Assembly: GCA_000773965.1 (NCBI GenBank)
Contig: JRUP01000019.1
Location: 1 to 64,000 of the forward strand
DNA length: 64,000 nucleotides
From: Enterobacter cancerogenus
GTDB taxonomy: Bacteria > Pseudomonadota > Gammaproteobacteria > Enterobacterales > Enterobacteriaceae
Reading direction: 5' to 3'
A program made the position numbers and the translations under genes. The notes beneath the pieces were generated by a model. That model was not told where the DNA came from and did not search any database. It was given only the letters and a program-made list of their open reading frames with translations. Below, one piece after another: positions 34,365 through 42,611 of the stretch. The first letter of the stretch is position 1; each line of letters begins with the position of its first letter.

Positions 34365-36361
34365 TTTTTGGCCTCAGAGAGAGTAGAAATCACCGCTTCA
34401 CGACTCAGCAGCGGTGACAAAATGTGGCCATGCGGCAATGCCGGGCCATAAATTTGGTTAAAAGGGATGGCGACACGGTCGCGTTTACGCAGGAATTCAC
34501 CAATCGCCGGATCGGGTTGGGTCCAGTCACCGCGCAGCAGCACCACATCGTCGGCTTTCAGCGCGGCGCGCACGTCAGGTTGATTCAGCACGCGTGATTT
34601 ATTCACTTTGCAGGTGATACACCAGTCGGCGGTGACATCGACAAACACACGTTTATCCTGTTCCAGCGCCTGATTGATCGCCGCTTCGGTCAGCGGCTGC
34701 CAGTAGAGCGTTTCCTCCTCTGGCTCAATGCGCGTCATCAGGAATACTGCCCCCACCAACGTCAGGGTGATAAATACCACACCAGCTTGTTGCAGCGCCC
34801 GACGCTGAATTAACCAGCCACACAGCACCAGCAGCAATACGCCACCCAGCACCATGGCAACGGTGCTACCCCAATGCGGGATCAACAGCGTGACCAGCCA
34901 GAAGGTGGCGAGCAGCATTAACAGACCAAGCAGAGTACGCAGATGAATCATCCAGCGCCCCGGACGCGGCAGACAGCGCGCCAAACCTGGCAATGCCGCC
35001 ACCAACAGCCACGGCAGGCTCATGCCGATACCGAGTGCCGCAAACAGCAGCCACAGCTGCGGCAACGGTGCGGTTAGCGCATAGGCGACTGCGGTGCCCA
35101 GAAACGGCGCGCTGCACGGCGTCGCCAGTAAGGTGGCAAATACCCCCTGACCAAAATGGCCCAGCAGTCCATTACCGCCCTGCGTTGCCAGTCGGGTGTT
35201 AAGACCGGAAGGTAAACGGAAATGCAGCAAATCGAACAGACTGGCGGTGAACAGGAACATCACCAGTACCATCAATAGCAGGAAACCACTGCTCTGGAAC
35301 TGGATGCCCCAGCCCAGCGCCTGGCCGCTAAGCCGCAGGCCAGTCATCAACGCCGCGAGCAGCAGGAACGAGAACAGGATTCCGGCGCTGGAGGCGAGGA
35401 ACTGCTGGCGAGTCTGACGGCGTGATTGCCCCTGTTGCTGCACGAGACTACTGAGTTTGATCGCCAGTACCGGCAGCACACAAGGCATGAGATTGAGGAT
35501 TAAGCCGCCCAGCAGCGCCAGCAATATCACCGACCATAGGGTTTGTGATGTGCTGTCGGAGACAATGGGCTGAGCGCCGATGATAACCGAACTTTGCTGG
35601 GCAATACCCGCGTCAACAACCACCAGCGACAAGGTTTTGCCCCGCAAATCGGGTGCCGCTTCGCCCCACTCATCGGTGATCGCGACCCGAGCGGTGAGTA
35701 TGTCGCCCTTCACCGTGATCTGCGGTGCAGCCAGCATGCTGCCTTGTGGATAATCGAAGAACAGCTCCGGTTTAGTCCATCCACCCTGACGCTGAGCGCG
35801 GATTTGCAGTTCGCCATTGACGTTGCTGACGTCCAGTTGATCGGTCAAACCGCTTTCAGCGGGGATCTGCCCCATCGCCTGGGCGTAATCGCGGGCAAAA
35901 TCGGGGTCAGCCTGCTGGTCGAGATCCAGCGTGAAAGGGAAATCGGTCAGAATGCAGACATCGCTACAGGTCGACAGCGTGAGCGTGCCTGCGAGGTGTT
36001 TATCTGACACCTTCGCCAACGCTATCGGCAGCGTGATATCGCCTTTATAGCCCTGGGTGGTGAGTCCGCTCACGTCAAAACGAGCAGGTGCTGGCCAATA
36101 CCACGTGGCATTGACATCGGGGGTTTGCCAGCGAATTTCAGGGGCCACGCCGCCTTCCCCCGGCGACCGCCAGTAGGTTTTCCAACCCTTTTCCAGGCGG
36201 ATATCCAGCAATATTTGCGCATCAGCGCCATCATTTGCGCTGCGTAAGCGCACTTCTGCATGGCTGTTTTGTGCATTACGCAGCCAGCCTGTGTCGGCAG
36301 CGTGCACAATACTCGTGCAGCTGACCAACAGGAGCAACAGGCTCCTGATAAAGAGATTCAT
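34361..36361 (-). CDS. scsB: DsbD-like membrane thiol reductase, suppressor of copper sensitivity B
   Basis: A 666-residue three-domain electron hub. It has a signal peptide, a periplasmic N-terminal domain of about 250 residues (with the CSDVC pair near residue 130), an eight-helix transmembrane domain with conserved cysteines (LMPCVLPVLAIKLSSL and TPCSAPFLGTAVAYAL), and a C-terminal thioredoxin domain with DWCITCKVN. Electrons move from cytoplasmic thioredoxin through the membrane cysteines to ScsC. Length and order match Salmonella ScsB. Confidence 0.88.
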   Translation of the reverse strand: MNLFIRSLLLLLVSCTSIVHAADTGWLRNAQNSHAEVRLRSANDGADAQILLDIRLEKGWKTYWRSPGEGGVAPEIRWQTPDVNATWYWPAPARFDVSGLTTQGYKGDITLPIALAKVSDKHLAGTLTLSTCSDVCILTDFPFTLDLDQQADPDFARDYAQAMGQIPAESGLTDQLDVSNVNGELQIRAQRQGGWTKPELFFDYPQGSMLAAPQITVKGDILTARVAITDEWGEAAPDLRGKTLSLVVVDAGIAQQSSVIIGAQPIVSDSTSQTLWSVILLALLGGLILNLMPCVLPVLAIKLSSLVQQQGQSRRQTRQQFLASSAGILFSFLLLAALMTGLRLSGQALGWGIQFQSSGFLLLMVLVMFLFTASLFDLLHFRLPSGLNTRLATQGGNGLLGHFGQGVFATLLATPCSAPFLGTAVAYALTAPLPQLWLLFAALGIGMSLPWLLVAALPGLARCLPRPGRWMIHLRTLLGLLMLLATFWLVTLLIPHWGSTVAMVLGGVLLLVLCGWLIQRRALQQAGVVFITLTLVGAVFLMTRIEPEEETLYWQPLTEAAINQALEQDKRVFVDVTADWCITCKVNKSRVLNQPDVRAALKADDVVLLRGDWTQPDPAIGEFLRKRDRVAIPFNQIYGPALPHGHILSPLLSREAVISTLSEAKK

Positions 36362-36409
36362 TAATTTTCTCCGGTGAATAACAAGGTTTACGCGATGGAC
36401 AGCGTGGTG

Positions 36410-36760
36410 TTATTCCCGGAAGACACAGAAGGTCAGATGCCGCCGCTGTATCGGCGGAAAGAGGGGTTCGCGACGATAGCCGCTAACCGCATTGGACAGG
36501 CATAGCGTGGTAAGCAGAGCCACGACCATCAATAAAAACGGCATGACGCTGTCGATAATCGGGGCAGCCGCGTGCAGTGATTTTCCGCTGATGGAACAGA
36601 GCTTTTCGCCACCGAGCGTTTCGTGATCGCTGAACGACGAGGCGCTGATCTGCGCCTGAGGGGCACTCGGCAAATTAAAGCTACGCTGGGCAAGACAAAA
36701 CGCCAGCACCAGACAAAGCAGTGCCAGAATCCATTTTGCGCGTTGTGCTGATTTGGTCAT
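36410..36760 (-). CDS. scsA: Small membrane protein, suppressor of copper sensitivity A (DUF2946-like)
   Basis: A 116-residue protein with an N-terminal helix (WILALLCLVLAFCLAQRS), a short periplasmic part with LCSISGKSLH, a second helix (SVMPFLLMVVALLTTLCLS) and the typical tail RRHLTFCVFRE. It is first in the scs operon, 48 bases ahead of scsB. Its biochemical role is not known; a peroxidase-like or copper-sensing function has been discussed for the family. Confidence 0.75.
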   Translation of the reverse strand: MTKSAQRAKWILALLCLVLAFCLAQRSFNLPSAPQAQISASSFSDHETLGGEKLCSISGKSLHAAAPIIDSVMPFLLMVVALLTTLCLSNAVSGYRREPLFPPIQRRHLTFCVFRE

Positions 36761-36807
36761 GCCATCGCCCCAGAGTAAAGTGCGGGCATTTTATGCACTT
36801 GCAGCAG

Positions 36808-36848
36808 AAACACCAAGCTTTGCTGTGTAAACTTTTGTCTTGGTGTTT
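36808..36848. promoter_or_regulatory. Widely spaced dyad upstream of scsA
   Basis: AAACACCAAG (36808-36817) and its exact complement CTTGGTGTTT (36839-36848) lie 48-88 bases ahead of the scsA start. Their centres are 31 bp apart, close to three helical turns, which fits two operators on one face of DNA. The bound regulator is unknown. Confidence 0.4.
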
Positions 36849-36885
36849 TGCATGTCGATAGCGTAGCAGCGCAATGCTTTATGCT

Positions 36886-36911
36886 TTCTGGCAGCTTGAT
36901 AGCTGTCAGAA
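36886..36911. terminator. Hairpin downstream of the SDR gene
   Basis: TTCTGGCAGCT (36886-36896) pairs with AGCTGTCAGAA (36901-36911) with one wobble pair and a 4-base loop, located 47 bases after the SDR stop on the minus strand. Confidence 0.5.
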
Positions 36912-36957
36912 GGCGCGATAAATCTCGCCGCTACGGCTTTGTGCTTACCATCAATGG

Positions 36958-37752
36958 TTAAACAATGTCATCCACCACACCGCCATCGACGCGCAATGCC
37001 GCGCCGGAGGTGGCTGATGCCTGTTGTGAACAGACGTATACCACCATATTGGCAACTTCATCGACCGTTGCCGCGCGCTGAATCACCGAGCTCGGCCGCT
37101 GTGCCATCACAAACTCTTTTGCCAGCACCTCTAACGATTTTCCGGTACGTTTTACCTCGTCTTCCATCATCGCGGCAAAGCCATCGGAGATCGTAGGGCC
37201 AGGCAGCACACTGTTTACCGTCACGCCGCTCCCTGCCGCGACTTTCGCCAGCCCACGCGCCAGTGAGAGTTGCGCGGTTTTGGTCACACCGTAATGCACC
37301 ATATCCGCGGGGATATTGCGCGCCGATTCAGAAGAGATAAACACCACACGCCCCCAACCGCGTTTCACCATCTCCGGCAACAAAGCGCGAGACAGACGTA
37401 CGCCCGACATCACATTGGTCTGCCAGTACGCTTCCCAGGTTTCATCATCGGTGGCGTAAAAGTCCTGCGGACCATAAATCCCCGCATTGTTGACCAGAAT
37501 ATCGATGGGCGGTAACCCGTTAAGCAACTGCTTCACGCCCTGCGCGCTACCCAGATCGGCGATAAAAGTATGAATTTTGGCCCCCGCCACCAATCCATTC
37601 AGCTTCTCACGCGCGCGGCTTACCGAGGCTTCACTGCGACCGTTAAGCACCACTTCGGCCCCACTCTCAGCCAATCCCTGAGCGATGGCGAAGCCAATGC
37701 CGCCCGTTGAGGCAGTGACTAATGCGGTTTTACCGTGCAAATCAATTTTCAT
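36958..37752 (-). CDS. Short-chain dehydrogenase/reductase
   Basis: A 264-residue classical SDR: cofactor motif TASTGGIGFAI (TGxxxGxG type, with Arg in LNGRS suggesting NADP(H) preference), NNAGIYG, and catalytic Ser/Tyr/Lys in FISSESARN and VHYGVTKTA. The substrate is unknown. The AAGGAG ribosome site overlaps the right arm of an inverted repeat. It is downstream of the MFS gene in the same direction with a 95-base gap. Confidence 0.85.
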   Translation of the reverse strand: MKIDLHGKTALVTASTGGIGFAIAQGLAESGAEVVLNGRSEASVSRAREKLNGLVAGAKIHTFIADLGSAQGVKQLLNGLPPIDILVNNAGIYGPQDFYATDDETWEAYWQTNVMSGVRLSRALLPEMVKRGWGRVVFISSESARNIPADMVHYGVTKTAQLSLARGLAKVAAGSGVTVNSVLPGPTISDGFAAMMEDEVKRTGKSLEVLAKEFVMAQRPSSVIQRAATVDEVANMVVYVCSQQASATSGAALRVDGGVVDDIV

Positions 37753-37761
37753 ACAGGTCTC

Positions 37762-37800
37762 CTTGATGGATGCGCAATATCATGCAGAACATCCATCAAG
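37762..37800 (-). promoter_or_regulatory. 11-bp inverted repeat abutting the SDR ribosome site
   Basis: CTTGATGGATG (37762-37772) and CATCCATCAAG (37790-37800) are perfect complements 17 bases apart. On the minus strand the 3' arm runs into AAGGAG, the SDR Shine-Dalgarno, so folding or protein binding here could control the gene. Confidence 0.45.
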
Positions 37801-37847
37801 CCTGGTTGAGCATGTAAAATATGCCTTGTCAAATCATGCGGTTATTA

Positions 37848-39017
37848 TCACGATCCGGGATGACCATAAGCGCTTGCGGCCCGTTTTCTTCCCCGCCAAA
37901 TCGTCCACAGCGCCACCGCCAGCAGTAATGAAAGTGCCGGGGCAAAACCGCTGACGCCGACGCTGTGCAATAACGTACCCCCGAGGATTCCGCCGCCGGC
38001 AATAGCCAGATTCCAAATCGTGACCAGCATCGATTGCGCAACATCCACCGCTTTACCGGCATGCTCCACCATCGCGGTTTGGAACAGTGTGGCCGCTCCG
38101 CCAAACGCCAATCCCCACAACATAACCGCTAACCCGATTGCCATTGCCGAGGTGGAAAACAGTTGCAGCAGCAGCGCGGCAACCATAAACAACAGAATGC
38201 TGATCAACAGCATCGGCTGTAAGTAGCGATCCACCCACCAGCCAGTGATAACAATACTGATCAGCGAACTGATACCAAACATCAGCAATATCGCGTCAGC
38301 GTAAGGGGCCAGCCCGGCAGGTTGTAAAAATGGCACGATAAAGGTGTAGAGGATGTTGTGCGCCAGCACGACACAGAGCACTAACATCAGCACTCTTGCT
38401 ACACCGGGCAGCATCAGCACCTGATGCAAAGGCAAACGCTGCTGCGCCGGCTCTCCTGGCTGTTGGGGCGCAGCCAGCCGCAATATCAGCATCAGCAGCA
38501 GCGATAAACCACTCAGTGCGGCAAAACTCAGGCGCCAGCCAATTACGTTGCCCACCAGGGTTCCCAGCGGCACGCCAAACGCCAGCGCCAGGGGCGTGCC
38601 GGCCATCGCCATGGCGATGGCTTTGCCCTTCTGCTCAGGCGGTACCATGGCAGCGGCGTAACCCGCCAATAGCGCCCATAGCAGACCCGCTGCCATACCG
38701 GCCAGAATCCGAGCCACTAGCATCAATGAATAGTGGCTCACTAGCGCGGTTGCTGCGTTGGCGGCGGTGAATCCTGCCAGCGCAAAGAGCAGCAGGCGAC
38801 GTCGTGGTATGCCCTGCAACAAGGCCATCAGCGGTATGGCAGCCAGGAGGGAACCTATCGCAAAAGTCGACACACTCTGGCCCGCAGCAGCCACTGATAC
38901 CTGTAAATCTTGAGCCATGGGTACCAGTAATCCGGCGGGCAAGGCTTCGGTAACGATGGTGACAAACGCCGCCAGACTGAGCGTGAACAGAGGCACTAAC
39001 GGTAAACGTGCGCTCAT
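37848..39017 (-). CDS. MFS transporter, DHA1 family
   Basis: A 389-residue carrier with about twelve hydrophobic segments. VTEALPAGLLVPMAQDLQVS in helix 1 and ARILAGMAAGLLWALLAGYAA (motif C region) are typical of DHA1 efflux proteins such as AraJ/YdhP. Its start overlaps the upstream hydrolase stop (TAATG), so both are co-translated. Substrate unknown. Confidence 0.8.
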   Translation of the reverse strand: MSARLPLVPLFTLSLAAFVTIVTEALPAGLLVPMAQDLQVSVAAAGQSVSTFAIGSLLAAIPLMALLQGIPRRRLLLFALAGFTAANAATALVSHYSLMLVARILAGMAAGLLWALLAGYAAAMVPPEQKGKAIAMAMAGTPLALAFGVPLGTLVGNVIGWRLSFAALSGLSLLLMLILRLAAPQQPGEPAQQRLPLHQVLMLPGVARVLMLVLCVVLAHNILYTFIVPFLQPAGLAPYADAILLMFGISSLISIVITGWWVDRYLQPMLLISILLFMVAALLLQLFSTSAMAIGLAVMLWGLAFGGAATLFQTAMVEHAGKAVDVAQSMLVTIWNLAIAGGGILGGTLLHSVGVSGFAPALSLLLAVALWTIWRGRKRAASAYGHPGS

Positions 39018-40159
39018 TAGGCCCCCTGTAATGCCCGGTAAACGGCATCGCGCAGGTCATTAACAAATTGTCCGGACATGCCTTCATAAAGCGTGTTGGT
39101 AAAGGCCACCACACTCAAAGCCTGTTGCGGATCGACAAACCATGCATGACCGTAAGCGCCACCCCAGCGCCAGGTGCCAATAGATTCAGGTGAGTCTGCC
39201 AGCAGCGGAGCGCGCAATACCGAGAAGCCCAGTCCAAACCCGACCCCAGGCATATCCGGCAATTCGTGCTGGCTGACTTGATCCCGGGCCATCTCTGCAA
39301 TCCACTCTGGCGCCAGTAGAGTACCGCCTCCGCTGCGCAGCATTTCCAGCAGCGTCATGAGATCACTGACCGTTCCGACCATGCCTGCGCCGCCAGACGG
39401 AAACGCCTGAGGATCGTATACGCGTGCGGGGCTATACGGGATACCCACGGTCCCTTCGAACGGTGCAACCACCTCTCCTTCGCTCAGGATATGTGGACGC
39501 GGCGTGTCGCTGACATAAGCGGTTGCCACAGATTGATCGGCTGGCAGTGAGAAACCTGTCTGTTTCATCCCCAGTGGCCCGGTGACCAGGGAACGTATGG
39601 CTTCAGGCAATGGCTGCTGCTGGACCTGTTCAATGATCGCCCCCACAACATCCATCGCCAGTGAATAGCACCACGCTGTTCCCGGAGTGAACAGCAAGGG
39701 AACCGTACTCAGTCTCTGAAGGTTCTCCTGCAGGGATAATGGGGTCGCATCCATACCATCCGAGACACCCGCCCGCGCATAGGGTCCATCGGGTGTGGCT
39801 TCAAGGAAGCGATAGCTAAGACCGGCGCTGTGACTTAGCAGTTGACGCAACGTGATCAGCGCCCGGCTGCCGTCCGGCTGTAGCGGTTTAAACGTTGGCA
39901 GCCAGCGCGTGATATCGCTATCCAGTGACAGCCTTCCCGCTGCGACCAGCATCATCGCCGCAGTGCTGACTATTGGCTTGCTGACGGAGGCGAGGCGAAA
40001 ACGCTCGCCCACGCTCATCAGTCGTTGGCTTTCGCGATCGGCATAGCCCGCTGCCTGATGGAACAGGGTTTCGCCATCGCGCTTCACCATGACCTCCATC
40101 CCCACCAGGCGCTGTTCATCCAGTGCCGTTTGCATCACCTGCTTAAGGATCTTTTGCAT
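39017..40159 (-). CDS. Serine hydrolase of the beta-lactamase/EstB esterase family
   Basis: A 380-residue class-C-like serine hydrolase: nucleophile motif SVSKP (SxxK) near residue 60, a Tyr motif YSLAMDVV near residue 165, and the C-terminal YGHAWFVDP segment in place of KTG. No signal peptide is visible, so a cytoplasmic esterase is more likely than a true beta-lactamase. It is coupled to the MFS gene and divergent from a LysR regulator 113 bases away that probably controls both. Confidence 0.8.
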   Translation of the reverse strand: MQKILKQVMQTALDEQRLVGMEVMVKRDGETLFHQAAGYADRESQRLMSVGERFRLASVSKPIVSTAAMMLVAAGRLSLDSDITRWLPTFKPLQPDGSRALITLRQLLSHSAGLSYRFLEATPDGPYARAGVSDGMDATPLSLQENLQRLSTVPLLFTPGTAWCYSLAMDVVGAIIEQVQQQPLPEAIRSLVTGPLGMKQTGFSLPADQSVATAYVSDTPRPHILSEGEVVAPFEGTVGIPYSPARVYDPQAFPSGGAGMVGTVSDLMTLLEMLRSGGGTLLAPEWIAEMARDQVSQHELPDMPGVGFGLGFSVLRAPLLADSPESIGTWRWGGAYGHAWFVDPQQALSVVAFTNTLYEGMSGQFVNDLRDAVYRALQGA

Positions 40160-40272
40160 CGTTCTCGCTCCTGAGTCATAAGTCCGATTAAAGTAGCCAC
40201 TTCCCGATTACGGAAAAAGTAGGGTACATTTCATGACTCACCGGACATTTTTGTCCTGAATAAGGGTTCAAG

Positions 40273-41163
40273 ATGGACAGCCTCAATGGATTTATGGTGT
40301 TCGTTCAGGTGGCGGAAACACGCAGTTTTGTGGCGGCGGGACGACATCTGGGGATTACGGCGTCGGCGGTCGGGAAAAGTATCGCCCGTCTGGAGGACCG
40401 GTTGGGTGTAAGGCTGTTTCATCGCAGCACGCGTAGCATCACCCTCACCGCTGAAGGCACGCTGTTTCTGGAGCGTAGCAGGCGTATTCTTGCCGAGATA
40501 GAAGCAGCCGAAAGCGAATTATCGCAGGCCGCACAGCGTCCGACCGGGCGATTAAAACTCAGCCTGCCAATCGTTAGCTCACTGATTTTGCCGGCGCTGG
40601 GTGATTTTATGGCGGCCTATCCTGATATTCAGCTGGATCTCGATTTTAGCGATCGCCTGGTGGATGTGATTGCCGAAGGCTATGACGCGGTCATGCGTGG
40701 CGGCCCGCCGACGGATTCTCGTCTTTCGGCGCGCAAGTTGGGTTATGCCTACTCGCTTGCCGTCGCGTCACCCGATTACCTGGCGCGTCACGGCACGCCG
40801 CAGATGCCGGAAGATTTGCAACATCATGCCTGCCTGCATTATCGCTTCAACACCACCGGTAAGCTGGAACGCTGGGTACTACGCGGTTATGAAGATGAAC
40901 ATGAGCTGGCTTTGCCTTGCAGCATGGTGTGCAACAACATCGAGACGCGCGTCTGTTTTGCGAAGCGAGGTTTAGGGATTGCTATGCTGCCTGATTTCTC
41001 AGTGCGGGAAGCCCTCGCGCAAGGCACACTGGTCGAAATCCTTAGCGATTACGCCTGTCAGCGTAATGTGTTTCATCTGCTGTGGCCCGCCAGTAAACAT
41101 CCTTCACCCAAAGTCCGCGCGTTAATTGATTTTCTCAGCACGCGCGTCTTTTCGCCGGGTTAA
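40273..41163 (+). CDS. LysR-family transcriptional regulator
   Basis: A 296-residue CrgA-like LysR protein: DNA-binding domain MDSLNGFMVFVQVAETRSFVAAGRHLGITASAVGKSIARLEDRLGVRLFHRSTRSI, effector domain from RLKLSLPIVSS, and C-terminal QRNVFHLLWPASKHPSPKVRALIDFLST. A decayed second copy of such a C-terminus is at 42150-42245. It is divergent from the hydrolase/MFS unit. Confidence 0.85.
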   Translation: MDSLNGFMVFVQVAETRSFVAAGRHLGITASAVGKSIARLEDRLGVRLFHRSTRSITLTAEGTLFLERSRRILAEIEAAESELSQAAQRPTGRLKLSLPIVSSLILPALGDFMAAYPDIQLDLDFSDRLVDVIAEGYDAVMRGGPPTDSRLSARKLGYAYSLAVASPDYLARHGTPQMPEDLQHHACLHYRFNTTGKLERWVLRGYEDEHELALPCSMVCNNIETRVCFAKRGLGIAMLPDFSVREALAQGTLVEILSDYACQRNVFHLLWPASKHPSPKVRALIDFLSTRVFSPG

Positions 41164-41248
41164 CGGTTGTATTTGCTTGCACTTCCCTGCACACGATCCT
41201 TTTAACACGTTCCATACTGAGAACTTGATGCCTGAAGGAGTTATCGTG

Positions 41249-42106
41249 ATGACGACTATTGCTATCGCCGCACCGGGCGCTATGGGCGCGGCCATCGGGG
41301 CGGTGCTTGCCCAGCACGGGGCGCAGGTGATTACCCCGCTAAGCCAACGCTCCGCCCAATCTCAACAGCGTGCACAACAAGCCAATATTGCCAACTGCAG
41401 CGCAGAGGCGATTTGCGAGGCCGATATTATCCTTTCAATCCTGCCGCCCGAATCGGCACTCAGCTGGGCGCAGCAGATGGCCCCGCTTCTGCAAGCTGCC
41501 GCACATAAACCGCTGTATGTAGATTGCAACGCCATCAGTCCGGAGACGCTAAAGCAGGTGGCTCAGGTGATCGAAAGCACCGGCACACCCTTTGCTGATG
41601 CAGCGATTATTGGCTTGCCGCCGGGCGAGCAAAATCCCACCGGACCACGCTTATGGTTTGCAGGACCCCATGCCGGAAAACTGGCGCAGTTAAGTGATTA
41701 TGGATTGCGGATACGGGTGATGAACGCTGAAAACGGCGCCGCCTCAGCATTGAAGATGGCGTACGCCGGTATCAACAAAGGCATTACCCTGCTGACCTCG
41801 GCGATGCTGATTAATGCCAGCCACGTGGGTGCCGCCGAAGCGTTACGTGAAGAGATGCAGGAGAGCCAGCAGGCGTTACTGAAACGAATGGAAAAAGCCG
41901 CCCCGGACATGCTGCCAAAAGCCTGGCGCTGGGCGGCGGAGATGGATGAGATTGCCACGCTCAATCACGGCGAACTCGCCACCGATCAGCTTTATCGGGC
42001 CTTAGGGGAAATTTGCCGCCAGCTGGCTGACGATCGCCAACACGATCAACAGTTCAGCGCCATACTGGCGGACTTCTTTCAACCGGATGCGGATAAAGCT
42101 GGCTGA
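41249..42106 (+). CDS. NAD(P)-dependent 6-phosphogluconate-dehydrogenase-like oxidoreductase (DUF1932)
   Basis: A 285-residue beta-hydroxyacid-type dehydrogenase. The Rossmann motif APGAMGAAIGAVLAQHGAQV opens the protein; SALKMAYAGINKGI near residue 170 holds the catalytic lysine; the C-terminal part is the DUF1932 helical domain. I chose ATG 41249 (AAGGAG eight bases upstream). The final 18 codons (FSAILADFFQPDADKAG) are repeated as a remnant at 44823-44876. Confidence 0.75.
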   Translation: MTTIAIAAPGAMGAAIGAVLAQHGAQVITPLSQRSAQSQQRAQQANIANCSAEAICEADIILSILPPESALSWAQQMAPLLQAAAHKPLYVDCNAISPETLKQVAQVIESTGTPFADAAIIGLPPGEQNPTGPRLWFAGPHAGKLAQLSDYGLRIRVMNAENGAASALKMAYAGINKGITLLTSAMLINASHVGAAEALREEMQESQQALLKRMEKAAPDMLPKAWRWAAEMDEIATLNHGELATDQLYRALGEICRQLADDRQHDQQFSAILADFFQPDADKAG

Positions 42107-42126
42107 GCACTCACTTGCAGCCGCAG
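42051..42126 (+). repeat. Left copy of a 76-bp direct repeat
   Basis: This stretch, the 3' end of the oxidoreductase gene plus 20 bases, matches 44821-44896 at 69 of 76 positions, including 35 identical bases in a row (42065-42099). The offset between copies is 2770 bp. Confidence 0.9.
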
Positions 42127-42149
42127 AAGTTTTGAGTAATTAAGCCAGC

Positions 42150-42245
42150 CATCGAAATGTATTAAAACTATGGGCCGCCAGTAAACGTCCCTCGCCTATT
42201 GAAAGGGTACAGAACGACTTGCTCAGCTCGGTATATTCATACCAT
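42150..42245 (+). pseudogene. Remnant of a second lysR gene (C-terminus only)
   Basis: Translated in frame from 42150 the sequence reads HRNVLKLWAASKRPSPIERV and then QNDLLSS. It matches the C-terminus RNVFHLLWPASKHPSPKVRA of the intact LysR protein at 40273-41163, in the same orientation. No start or DNA-binding domain is present, and a stop lies three codons upstream. I read it as a decayed 3' end of a paralogous regulator. Confidence 0.6.
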
Positions 42246-42611
42246 CAAAAACAAAGAAAATGTTATACGGAAAATTCCTCTAATATTAAATTAGCGTCAT
42301 AAATACATTCAATTCGTTCATTAAAATTAATATTTCTAGCCACCTATCTTTTACCAGATTTATTTCTACTTATTTTCCTAAAATGAGATTCACATCCCAC
42401 CACTGAGAAATGCCTATCAAAATCACTTAAAGACCGTTCCCTTCATGGACAAAATAAGTATATTCACTCATGTGGATTGTTACCGTTAAGGCGGGCAAAA
42501 CCCGAAATGAGAACGCTCTGTTAAATCAGTGCAATATCATTTCGGGTTTTTTTATTTTTAAAATCAATAAGATCATTTTGCATTTACTAGAGATGAAGGA
42601 AAGGAAATGGT
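42246..42611 (+). promoter_or_regulatory. AT-rich leader of the porin gene with an upstream terminator/attenuator
   Basis: This 366-bp stretch is much more AT-rich than the surroundings and has no credible gene. At 42497-42510 and 42537-42550 a 14-bp perfect stem (AAAACCCGAAATGA and complement) encloses a 26-base loop and runs into T-rich sequence, an intrinsic terminator 60 bases ahead of the porin start. It either ends a short RNA or attenuates the porin gene. Confidence 0.5.
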
